Shown here: positions 1 to 7,539 of the stretch, piece after piece | How positions within the stretch are numbered: the stretch's first letter is position 1 | Layout: every line of letters begins with the position of its first letter | DNA from: Paracoccaceae bacterium | GTDB lineage: Bacteria; Pseudomonadota; Alphaproteobacteria; Rhodobacterales; Rhodobacteraceae | Length of the DNA stretch: 42,029 bases | Direction: 5' to 3' | NCBI GenBank assembly: GCA_002709405.1 | Contig: PAQV01000004.1 | Coordinates: 1-42,029 of the forward strand | The notes under the pieces: model-generated | What the model was told of the DNA's origin: nothing | Seen by the model: only the letters and a program-made list of their open reading frames with translations | Databases searched by the model: none | Translations under genes and position numbers: made by a program

Positions 1-73
1 GCGCCCCCTTTCCCCCCGGCCCCCCTTCCGTTAAACCCCGCCCGGAACTCCCGCTGAGCATGGGCGCATACAG

Positions 74-2470
74 ATGAAATTCACGCTTTCCTGGCTGAAG
101 GATCACCTCGAGACCGAGGCGAGCCTGGACGAGATCCTCTACACCCTGACCGACCTCGGTCTGGAGGTGGAGGACGTCACCAACCCTGCCGACGCGCTCA
201 AGGACTTTACGCTGGGCTTCGTGAAGGCGGCTGAAAAACACCCCGACGCCGACCGGCTGAACGTTTGCCAGGTCGAAACCGACGAGGGCATGACCCAGAT
301 CATCTGCGGCGCGCCGAACGCGCGGGCGGGGATCACCGTCGTCGTGGCCAAGCCGGGCGTCTACGTGCCCGGCATCGACACCACCATCGGTGTCGGCAAG
401 ATCCGGGGCATCGAAAGCTTCGGCATGATGTGTTCCGAACGCGAAATGGAACTGTCGGACGAACATGACGGCATCATCGAGCTGCCCTCGGGCGAGGTCG
501 GCCAGACCTTCACCGACTGGCTGGCCGAACATCAGCCCGAAAAGGTCGACCCGGTCATCGAAATCGCCATCACCCCCAACCGTGCCGATGCGCTGGGGGT
601 GCGGGGCATCGCCCGCGACCTGGCGGCCCGTGGCCTGGGCACCCTGATCGACAAGCCGATCACCCCGGTCGAGGGCAGCTTCCCCTGCCCGATCGCCGTC
701 AGCATCGACGACGACACGCTGGACGGCTGCCCGCTGTTCACCGGCCGGCTGATCAAGGGTGTCTTCAACGGCCCCAGCCCGAAATGGCTGCAGGACCGGC
801 TGAAGGCCATCGGCCTGCGCCCGATCTCCAAGCTGGTCGACGTGACGAACTATTTCACCTTCGACCTGAACCGCCCGCTGCACGTCTTCGACGCCGACAA
901 GGTCAAGGGCAATCTGCGCGTCCACCGCGCCAAGGGCGGCGAGACCATGCAGGCCCTCGACGAGAAGGCGTACACCTTCGAGCCGGGCATGATGATCATT
1001 TCCGACGACACCGGGCCCGAAAGCATCGCCGGCATCATGGGCGGAGAGGTCACCGGCGTGACCGATGAAACGACCAATGTCTTCGTCGAATCCGCCTTCT
1101 GGGATTTCGTCCAGATCGCCCTTGCGGGACGCGCGCTGAAGATCAATTCCGACGCCCGCTACCGCTTTGAACGCGGCGTCGACCCGGCCTTCACCGAACC
1201 GGGACTGGAGGCCGCGACGGCCATGATCCTGGACCTCTGCGGGGGCGAGGCCTCTGACGTGGTCATCGCCGGCGCGGTGCCCGACCATGCCCGCGCCTAC
1301 AAGCTGGACACCGACCGGGTGCAAAGCCTTGTCGGCATGGAAATCGCCCCCGAGACCCAGCGCAAGACCCTGACCGACCTGGGCTTCGTGATCGAGGGCG
1401 ACATGGCCCAGGTCCCCAGCTGGCGGCCCGACATCCAGGGCTCGGCCGACCTGGTCGAAGAGGTCGCCCGCATCGCCTCGCTGACCGGCCTGCAGGGCAA
1501 GCCCCTGCCCCGCCTGACCGCCGGCGTGCCAAAGCCCGTGCTGACCCCCGACCAGAAGCGCATGGGCATTGCCCGGCGGACCGTGGCCTCGCTGGGCTAC
1601 AACGAATGCGTCAGCTATTCCTTCATCGACCAGGCCTCGGCCGCGCTGTTCGGCGGCGGCACCGATGCGATGATGCTGGAAAACCCGATTTCGTCGGACA
1701 TGTCGCACATGCGCCCGGCCCTGCTACCGGGCCTGTTGCAGGCCGCCGCGCGCAACCAGGCGCGCGGGTTCATGGACCTGGCGCTGTTCGAATGCGGCCC
1801 GGCCTTCCACGGCGGCGAGCCGGGCGAGCAGCACAACCTGGTGACCGGCCTGCTGGTCGGGCGCACCGGGCCGAAGGACGTGCACGGGGCCTCGCGCGGG
1901 GTCGATGTATTCGACGTGAAGGGCGATGCCGAGGCCGTCCTGGCAGCCCTTGGCGCCCCGGCCCGCGTGAAGATCCTGCGCGGCGCGCAGGACTGGTGGC
2001 ACCCCGGCCGCCACGGCAAGATCTGCCTGGGCCCCAAGAAGGTGCTGGGCATCTTCGGCGAGCTGCACCCCCGCGTGCTGGACGCCATGGACATCAAGGG
2101 CCCGGCCATGGCCTTCACCATCTGGCCGGACGAAATCCCCGCCCCGCGCAAGACCGGCGCCACCCGGCCCGCCCTGGCGCTGCACGACCTGCAGGCCGTG
2201 GAACGGGACTTCGCCTTCGTGGTCGACGCAGAAGTCGAGGCCCTGACGCTCGTCAACGCGGCCCAGGGTGCCGACAAGGCCCTGATCGCCGACGTGCGGG
2301 TCTTCGACGAGTTCATCGGCGGCTCGTTGGGTGAGGGCAAGAAATCCCTGGCCATCGCCGTGCGCCTGCAGCCCACCGAAAAGACCCTGACCGATGCCGA
2401 CATCGACGCCGTGTCTAAGAAGATCGTCGAGAAGGTGTCCAAGGCCACCGGAGGCGAGCTGCGCGGCTAA
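74..2470 (+). CDS. pheT: Phenylalanine--tRNA ligase beta subunit
   Basis: Beta subunit of the cytoplasmic alpha2beta2 phenylalanyl-tRNA synthetase, which charges tRNA-Phe. The 798-residue length fits the bacterial family (about 790-800). The N-terminus MKFTLSWLKDHLE is the standard start. A tRNA-binding EMAP-like domain occupies about residues 40-150 (KHPDADRLNVCQV, then ESFGMMCSEREM). The B3/B4 editing region follows near 210-390 (RPISKLVDVTNY, IAGIMGG), then the B5 domain, the catalytic-like core, and a C-terminal anticodon-binding FDX-ACB domain (about 705-798, AVERDFAFVVD). The alpha-subunit gene is normally just upstream and would lie outside the window; the 73 bases before the start show no other gene. 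No strong Shine-Dalgarno is visible, but the start is fixed by homology. The reading frame is intact. Identification is near certain. Confidence 0.98.
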   Translation: MKFTLSWLKDHLETEASLDEILYTLTDLGLEVEDVTNPADALKDFTLGFVKAAEKHPDADRLNVCQVETDEGMTQIICGAPNARAGITVVVAKPGVYVPGIDTTIGVGKIRGIESFGMMCSEREMELSDEHDGIIELPSGEVGQTFTDWLAEHQPEKVDPVIEIAITPNRADALGVRGIARDLAARGLGTLIDKPITPVEGSFPCPIAVSIDDDTLDGCPLFTGRLIKGVFNGPSPKWLQDRLKAIGLRPISKLVDVTNYFTFDLNRPLHVFDADKVKGNLRVHRAKGGETMQALDEKAYTFEPGMMIISDDTGPESIAGIMGGEVTGVTDETTNVFVESAFWDFVQIALAGRALKINSDARYRFERGVDPAFTEPGLEAATAMILDLCGGEASDVVIAGAVPDHARAYKLDTDRVQSLVGMEIAPETQRKTLTDLGFVIEGDMAQVPSWRPDIQGSADLVEEVARIASLTGLQGKPLPRLTAGVPKPVLTPDQKRMGIARRTVASLGYNECVSYSFIDQASAALFGGGTDAMMLENPISSDMSHMRPALLPGLLQAAARNQARGFMDLALFECGPAFHGGEPGEQHNLVTGLLVGRTGPKDVHGASRGVDVFDVKGDAEAVLAALGAPARVKILRGAQDWWHPGRHGKICLGPKKVLGIFGELHPRVLDAMDIKGPAMAFTIWPDEIPAPRKTGATRPALALHDLQAVERDFAFVVDAEVEALTLVNAAQGADKALIADVRVFDEFIGGSLGEGKKSLAIAVRLQPTEKTLTDADIDAVSKKIVEKVSKATGGELRG

Positions 2471-2508
2471 GTCCGACGCCCTGACATCCCGATCTGACAT
2501 CCCGATGC

Positions 2509-2531
2509 GGACCCGGCCTTGCGCCGGGTCC
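2509..2531. terminator. Terminator hairpin between pheT and acetamidase
   Basis: A perfect 9-bp inverted repeat (GGACCCGGC / GCCGGGTCC) with a 5-base loop lies 38 bases after the pheT stop and is followed by TGTCGTTT. The next gene is convergent and ends 15 bases further on, so the hairpin may serve both genes. Confidence 0.6.
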
Positions 2532-2545
2532 TGTCGTTTGGGGGA

Positions 2546-3505
2546 TTACTCGAAGACCGACCGCGGAAAGTAGAACGACACCACCCAGTTGGGCATGTCG
2601 ACGATCTCGGAAATCCTGAGGTCTCCGCAGGTCGACACCAGCATGTAGGCATCGACGGCCGACATACCGTGCCGGGCCGTCAGCAGGTCGACCATGCCCG
2701 CCACCGCATCGCGCGCCCCGGCCATCAGGTCCGGGCCGACGCCCGTGGTCACCTCATAGCCCTTCGTGTCCAGGTGCCGGGTGACGGGCCCCGGCGTGGT
2801 GAACCGGGGCATCTTCAGCGGCTGGTCCTTGATCAGGTCCAGTGTGATCACAACGTCCATCGGGCTTTCGATGGCCGTCCCGCAGACCTCTCCGTCACCT
2901 TGGGCGGCATGGGTGTCGCCCACGCTGAACAGGGCGCCGGCGACCTCGACGGGCAGGTAAAGCTCGGCCCCGGCGGCCAGGTCGCGGATGTCCAGGTTGC
3001 CACCCACCCGGCGCGGCGGGACGATGGAATGGGGCCCGGGTTCGGCCGGAGCGACCCCGATCGTGCCGGCAAAAGGTTTCAGAGGCACCTTGCCCGTGCT
3101 GCCCCACAGTGCCGGATCAAGGCTGTCGGCGTCATAGGTCCAGATGTTGATCGCCGGGTCGGTGAACTGGTCGGCCAGCAGGCCGAAGCCCGGGATATTC
3201 GCTGTCCAGCCCCAGCCCTTGCCGTCCTCGACGCGGGGCGCGAAGCTGTCGAGCGTGATCTTCAGCACATCGCCCGGTTCTGCGCCTTCGACGTAGATCG
3301 GCCCCGAGACCGGGTTGATCTTGCCGAAATCCAGCGCCTCGATATCGGCCACGGTCGATGCGGGCCCCAATTGCCCGGCCGAGCTGTCGCGGCAGTGGAA
3401 CAGGATCGTCGATCCCGGGGCCACCGTTTCGGTCGGCGGGATCGAATTGTCCCAGCCGAAATGATGCTGAGCCCCGTGGATCGTGTAGTCGCAGGCCTTG
3501 CACAT
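2546..3505 (-). CDS. Acetamidase/formamidase family protein
   Basis: Member of the FmdA/AmdA family (Pfam FmdA_AmdA), metal-dependent amidases that hydrolyse formamide, acetamide or related short amides to ammonia and the acid. The 319-residue length is typical of the shorter bacterial branch. Family hallmarks visible are an early HFGWDNS segment, GGNLDIRDL near residue 168 and GDTHAAQGDGEVCGTAIE near 195, which carry the conserved Asp/His/Glu cluster. There is no signal peptide, so it should be cytoplasmic. The gene is a single unit convergent with pheT; its start faces the tRNA-Gly gene. The exact amide substrate cannot be read from the sequence, since many family members remain untested. 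Confidence 0.9.
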   Translation of the reverse strand: MCKACDYTIHGAQHHFGWDNSIPPTETVAPGSTILFHCRDSSAGQLGPASTVADIEALDFGKINPVSGPIYVEGAEPGDVLKITLDSFAPRVEDGKGWGWTANIPGFGLLADQFTDPAINIWTYDADSLDPALWGSTGKVPLKPFAGTIGVAPAEPGPHSIVPPRRVGGNLDIRDLAAGAELYLPVEVAGALFSVGDTHAAQGDGEVCGTAIESPMDVVITLDLIKDQPLKMPRFTTPGPVTRHLDTKGYEVTTGVGPDLMAGARDAVAGMVDLLTARHGMSAVDAYMLVSTCGDLRISEIVDMPNWVVSFYFPRSVFE

Positions 3506-3716
3506 GGGTCGTCCTCCGTCGAATTGTCGGCCCCGATGGGACCGGCAGGGGCCGCCCGGGCCAAGTCAAATCGCCCCTCCGCAGCCGCTTCCGCGCGCCG
3601 TCGCCCAAAACCTGAGCGCGGTGTGCCGAGCCTGGGCCCAAGCGCCCGGCGCAGGAAAACGGCCCATAGCAAAGCGGAGGGATCGCAATGTCGGTGAAGA
3701 TCGAAGCGGGGAAGCT

Positions 3717-3791
<75 letters not shown>

Positions 3792-3858
3792 GTCGCAGGG
3801 GAGACAGATATTTCATGGCACTGGGGGCGTCAAGAGCGATAACCGAAGGCAATCGCAG

Positions 3859-4655
3859 GTGGCTGAAATGAATGGAAAATCTGCCGTGATCCGCGGTGTC
3901 CTTCTCGACATCGGAGGCGTGTTGCATCAGGGAAGCGAGGTGATCCCGGGCGCGCCCGGGGCTGTGACCCGGCTCCGCGATGCCGGCCTCCCGATCCGCT
4001 TTCTCACCAACTCGACGCGTCAGCCTAAGCGGCGGATCGTGGAAAAGCTGCGCTCCTTCGGGATCAACGTTGAGCCGGAAGAAGTCATGACGCCGCCGCT
4101 ACTGCTTGCTCCTGGCTCGAAGAGAATTGCCGTCCGCCCCATCTCCTGATCCATCCTGACCTTAAGGAGGATTTTGTCGGCTGTCCTGGCGCGGGCCCAA
4201 CAGCGGTGATGGTCGGAGATGCCGGTCCCTACTTTAACTACGACCGGTTGAACACGGCCTTCAGGGAGATTGACAGAGGAGCGCCGTTCATCGCCCGGGT
4301 CTTTCGCGACGACGATGGAGAGCTGAGCCTGGATGCCGGCGCCTTCGTTCGCGCGTTGGAACATGCCAGCGGCAGCGAGGCCCTTTTGATGGGGAAGCCT
4401 TCGGCTGCCTTTTTCCTTGCCAGTGTGGCCAGCCTGGGCTGCGATCCGGTGCAGGTTGCCATGGTCGGTGACGATGCCGAAAGCGATGTGGCGGGCGGGC
4501 TCAAGGCCGGGCTTGGCATGGGTGTCCTCGTCAAAACCGGGAAATACCGGGATGGAGACGAGAGCTCTTGCGAGAGCGACAGGGCGCTGATGGTCGAGGA
4601 TATCGAGGCTGCGGCAAAGGCGATCCTGCAGGTGTCAGACGGAATAAACGGTTGA
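3859..4655 (+). pseudogene. HAD-IIA phosphatase (LHPP/NagD-like), frameshifted
   Basis: Haloacid dehalogenase superfamily phosphatase of the LHPP-like IIA type. The first part (to about 4110) carries the nucleophile motif LLDIGGVLHQG, motif II FLTNSTRQPKRR and the start of the cap. The second part, from about 4110 and one frame back, reads RPPHLLIHPDLKEDF, VMVGDAGPYFNYD, the motif III lysine in MGKPSAAFF and motif IV MVGDDAESDVAGG. A single-base deletion (or two-base insertion) between about 4090 and 4125 separates them. Restoring one base gives about 265 residues, the normal family length. The GTG start at 3859 has GAAGG 9 bases upstream; ATG 3868 is the alternative. Everything else is conserved, so the lesion is recent or a sequencing error. 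Confidence 0.85.
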
Positions 4656-4983
4656 GCCGCCCGTTCCTGCAGGATGACGGGCTACATCCTTCTGTCATCA
4701 AGGGCCAGCTATGCGGACGCTCCCGACCGCTCGCTGTGAGCGCAGTATGCGGTTCGTTGCATGCCAGCTAAGTTCTGGAAGCGAACATGGCTTCCGGACA
4801 CCGCACTTACCACCCCACTGCACTTCACGGCCCACACCGGTCATTGGCCAGGATCACCATTGCCGCAGTGCGGCCGCCCCATACCGGACCTTCATGGCAC
4901 CGCCATAGTCCAGGGCCCCGAGGTCCGCAGTGCGGACAAAGTTTATATGCGCTCTGCGATGATGGAACGTCTGCTTCCTACTG
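4656..4983. other. Intergenic, 328 bases, no gene seen
   Basis: The stretch lies between the frameshifted HAD gene and the 3' end of the minus-strand hypothetical gene. Open frames here have poor codon use and no recognisable motif. It contains AGGTCCGCAGTGCGGACAAA (about 4920-4939), which has the short dyad TCCGCAGTGCGGA and resembles a phrase at about 6689-6710 (AGTCTGCAGTGCGGGACAAA), suggesting degraded dispersed repeats. Confidence 0.5.
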
Positions 4984-5814
4984 TCAGCTCGTCAAAGGCA
5001 GCAGCAGAACGTCCAATACGGCAGCAGTGCTCGCGCCGATACCAGCATCGACTAGGAATGATCGAATCTGTGTTCCCGAGAGGTCCTGCCCTTGCACCGC
5101 CTTGCCCGCAATGATGGCAGAACTGACGAGCGAAGAGGTGGCCAGCCCCTCGCTTATCTCCTCAACCAAGCCATCCCTCTGCAGCACCGCCAGCCTATCA
5201 TAGACATCGCGCGCCAGCTCGGTGTTGGAAAATCCCGAGCTTTCGATGCCGGGCATTTTCGCCGCCACTTCATCAGTCACTCTGATCTCGATATCAGGGT
5301 AACGCGCCAGATGCTCCAGAACCTGCGCTTCCGACGCAACGGCCTTCAGTTGCACTTCCCCGATTACGTTGCCATCGACAATAAATTCGACGTCGCCGCC
5401 CGGATGATTGGTGAACTCTTTCACCTCGGCTGCCACGGAATCCCAATCTCCGTTTTCGGCCTGCACGAACAAAAGCTCGTGGTAGATGCCTTTCACGTTC
5501 GACGCGACGCCGCGAAGCTGGTCTTGAGAAAGCGAACCCAGATAGTCCGAAAGCTCTTGAGCGCTGGCTGTTCTTAGAGAACCGGTGGAGCGACGTAGCG
5601 CTTGGAGCACCAATTCTTCTTCCAGCGTCCACTCACGGCACGCGTCTTCGATCAGGCGCTGGAATGTGACCGCGATGACGACCGAAGCAAGCCTTGAACG
5701 CCCGTCGCTTTCCTCGACCGTGCAAGTTTCGAGGCGCGACGGGATAGTCGGCGATGGTGACGTCGTAGTTTCCACCGGGGCAGTAGGGCGAGTGTGTCTT
5801 TGAATGATTGGCAT
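4984..5814 (-). CDS. Unrecognised protein with PD-(D/E)XK-like motif order
   Basis: A 276-residue ORF that I cannot assign to a named family. The first ~40 residues are Thr/Pro/Ser-rich and may not be real. From about residue 45 the protein is well formed. Residues 109-157 contain a helix with Glu113 (GIYHELLFV), then Asp141 in HPGGDVEF, then EVQLK with Glu153/Gln155 and Lys157, then a helix and a strand (IEIRVTDEVA). That order (helix Glu, Asp, then E/Q-x-K) is what PD-(D/E)XK nuclease folds such as Mrr, and also YaeQ, show; assigning the fold is inference. The C-terminus is small-residue-rich and weakly hydrophobic. Its 5' 160 bases overlap the membrane ORF upstream in another frame. One added base would join both into a single ~469-residue protein. 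Coding is fairly sure; start and function are not. Confidence 0.6.
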   Translation of the reverse strand: MPIIQRHTRPTAPVETTTSPSPTIPSRLETCTVEESDGRSRLASVVIAVTFQRLIEDACREWTLEEELVLQALRRSTGSLRTASAQELSDYLGSLSQDQLRGVASNVKGIYHELLFVQAENGDWDSVAAEVKEFTNHPGGDVEFIVDGNVIGEVQLKAVASEAQVLEHLARYPDIEIRVTDEVAAKMPGIESSGFSNTELARDVYDRLAVLQRDGLVEEISEGLATSSLVSSAIIAGKAVQGQDLSGTQIRSFLVDAGIGASTAAVLDVLLLPLTS

Positions 5815-6392
5815 CCAGTATCCGTTTCGCTTGCGTTGTTGGGGGCAATCAGACGGTCGCCGATCGAAGTGCAGAGTGGCAGTAAGCCTTCATGAGAATA
5901 GACCCTTAGCACGTCCTTTGATGGCGCGGGCGCATCTTCGGCAAGATGCAAAGCGATTGGATCGGCCAGGCGCAGGCTGGCAAACAATGTCCGCACTTCG
6001 AACTCCTGCATCTTCTCCGGCTTCCGAGGTCGTCCGAACACCGCCCGTGAAATGAAGAACACGCCAAGCAGGCCGAGCACGGCTCCTATGGCAGGAAGCA
6101 TGATTGCGCCCGCAATGGCCCCCATGCCGAAGATCGAGCCGATCCAGTACATCTGTGCGGACGTGGCAGCCGCTCCGCTCAATGCACCAATGGCCGTACC
6201 AGTCGAAGCTGACCCGAAGGCAGAGATGAGCATGAGCATGCCACCAATAGTGGCCGCGCCAGTGATCTTGCCAGTTGCGATCTGTGCGACGCGACGTGCC
6301 CGGCGGGCGCGCCTTCCTGATACCTGGGTGATCGCGGCGATGATGCCGTTTAGATCACGCTCGATGTGTCGCAGCTGCTCTTTCGTGTTCAC
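5652..6392 (-). CDS. Unrecognised membrane protein, C-terminus possibly frameshifted
   Basis: A 246-residue ORF starting MNTKEQLRHIERDLNG. The N-terminal ~45 residues are a basic amphipathic helix region (RRARRARRVAQ). Residues about 45-120 form three closely spaced Gly/Ala-rich hydrophobic segments ending in GLLGVFFISRAVF, so it is probably an inner-membrane protein. Residues 125-185 look like an ordinary soluble domain (RVYSHEGLLPLCTSIGDRLI). The last ~50 residues become Arg/Ser-rich and resemble out-of-frame translation, exactly where the next ORF (4984-5814) begins in a different frame. The parsimonious reading is one gene broken by a 1-base loss between about 5650 and 5830. The alternative is two genes overlapping by 163 bases. 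No family is recognised. Confidence 0.55.
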   Translation of the reverse strand: MNTKEQLRHIERDLNGIIAAITQVSGRRARRARRVAQIATGKITGAATIGGMLMLISAFGSASTGTAIGALSGAAATSAQMYWIGSIFGMGAIAGAIMLPAIGAVLGLLGVFFISRAVFGRPRKPEKMQEFEVRTLFASLRLADPIALHLAEDAPAPSKDVLRVYSHEGLLPLCTSIGDRLIAPNNASETDTGCQSFKDTLALLPRWKLRRHHRRLSRRASKLARSRKATGVQGLLRSSSRSHSSA

Positions 6393-6747
6393 GCAACTCG
6401 CCTATTCTATCGAAGGAAGCCAGTTCAGCAATCCGACTGGCTCAAAACGCAATGCTATAGTTCATTTGAAAGTCGTGTAACCACAGATGCTGCCGTTCTT
6501 AAATCTCGCTGCATCAGACAAGGTGGGTTCGAACCGGTCGTGCGGCCACGCAACGCTCCGGGAGCTTGGCAGGCAGCGCTGACCGTCGCTCTCGGCCCTA
6601 AGGCGACCTTCGTCAGGCTCGCCTCTGCCGCGGCGCAGCTTCCACAAACCGGCCATCAGCGGAATTGTGCAGCATGATCTGGCAGGTCAAAGTCTGCAGT
6701 GCGGGACAAACGCGGCGTCGGTAAGCTAGCGCGGAGATTGGGGAAGC
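6393..6747. other. Intergenic, 355 bases, holds dispersed repeat copy 1
   Basis: No convincing gene. About 6531-6598 is a copy of a repeat seen again after the acetyltransferase gene (see repeat entries). The end carries the ribosome binding site of the next gene (GGGGAAGC just before 6748). Short ORFs on both strands through the repeat are non-coding in character. Confidence 0.5.
6531..6598. repeat. Dispersed repeat, copy 1 (left of GNAT gene)
   Basis: Shares with 7213-7281, in the same orientation, the blocks AACCGG, TGCGGC, GGCAGGCAGC and CGTCGCTCTCGGCCC at nearly the same spacing. Similar phrases are, from memory, common in intergenic DNA of Rhodobacteraceae. The copies are diverged, so this is not a recent duplication. 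Confidence 0.5.
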
Positions 6748-7191
6748 ATGATAGAGATCAGGCAAGCGATGGAAGCCGATGCTGTCGAGGCGGTAAACAC
6801 CCTGCGTCGCTCAATCACCGAACTCTGTGTTGCAGATCATCAAAACGATCCGTCCGAAATCGAAGCCTGGCTCGGCAATAAGACAGTCGAGACCTGGCGA
6901 CAGTGGATCGCGCGGGATAACGCTGTGGTGCTAGTGGCCGAACGAGAGAGGAAGATCATAGGGGTCGGGATGGCTAGCCTGAGCGGCGACATCCTCTTGA
7001 ACTATGTCCATCCTGATGCCCGCTATGGTGGCGTCAGCAAAGCTATTCTCTCAGGCTTGGAGGACGTCTTACGGGCGCATGGCATCCGGTGCTGCCGCTT
7101 GGAAAGCACCGTTACGGCCCGATCATTCTACGAAAGCTGCGGCTTCCGGTCAGAAGGCGGTGACGCGCTATTGCTCTCGAAATCCTTTTAA
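6748..7191 (+). CDS. GNAT family N-acetyltransferase
   Basis: A 147-residue acetyl-CoA-dependent acetyltransferase of the GNAT fold. It starts MIEIRQAMEADAVEAVNTLR, the usual strand-helix opening. The central strand pair reads VVLVAERERKIIGVGMAS, followed by the pantetheine-binding region YVHPDARYGGVSKAIL, where the canonical Q/R-x-x-G-x-G/A loop is recast as RYGGVSKA. The C-terminal SFYESCGFRSEGGDALLLSK is typical. The ribosome binding site GGGGAAG precedes the ATG. The gene stands alone, flanked on both sides by copies of one dispersed repeat, which suggests it moved or was inserted as a cassette. The substrate is unknown; small amines and antibiotics are all possible for this size class. 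Confidence 0.85.
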   Translation: MIEIRQAMEADAVEAVNTLRRSITELCVADHQNDPSEIEAWLGNKTVETWRQWIARDNAVVLVAERERKIIGVGMASLSGDILLNYVHPDARYGGVSKAILSGLEDVLRAHGIRCCRLESTVTARSFYESCGFRSEGGDALLLSKSF

Positions 7192-7539
7192 TTTCAGGGG
7201 TTATGAAGGGCTCCAACCGGACCTGCGGCGGCGCAGCGGGTCTTGCGCCTGGCAGGCAGCCGCACCCGTCGCTCTCGGCCCATTGCTGCCGTTCATGAAC
7301 TTTGCTGCGAAAGGCCGCTTTGAAAACATAGCGGGTGTCACCTTTGGATACCAAAAGAAGTCCGCGAGCTAAGAGATGAATTCCGGCATCAGTTGCATAA
7401 ACCTGTCGCGCGAAGCGCGGCTATGGGTTTCCGAAGCGAACTTAGGTACGCCAACGTGGGAGTTTTCGATCCTGAACCCTTGAAGTCATGAAAGACAGAT
7501 GCAAACGTAGCGTTAACAACATGATCGCGGGACGACGCT
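7192..7539. other. Intergenic, 348 bases, holds dispersed repeat copy 2
   Basis: Contains the second copy of the dispersed repeat (7213-7281) followed by an AT-richer run and a short dyad CGCGCGAAGCGCG near 7409-7421. No coding frame is convincing. It probably contains the promoter for the downstream nuclease gene, but I see no clear -35/-10 pair. Confidence 0.45.
7213..7281. repeat. Dispersed repeat, copy 2 (right of GNAT gene)
   Basis: Direct-orientation partner of the copy at 6531-6598; the shared blocks GGCAGGCAGC and CGTCGCTCTCGGCCC are spaced alike. It continues into GTTCATGAACTTTGCTGCGAAAG, which has no counterpart in copy 1. Confidence 0.5.

Noticed and set aside
2519..3697. 392-codon plus-strand ORF opposite the acetamidase gene
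   Set aside because: Shadow of a clearly recognisable minus-strand gene.
6520..6540. A tRNA T-arm-like phrase (GGTGGGTTCGAACC) that could mark an attachment site or tRNA fragment
   Set aside because: No acceptor stem, anticodon arm or match to the tRNA-Gly 3' end surrounds it.
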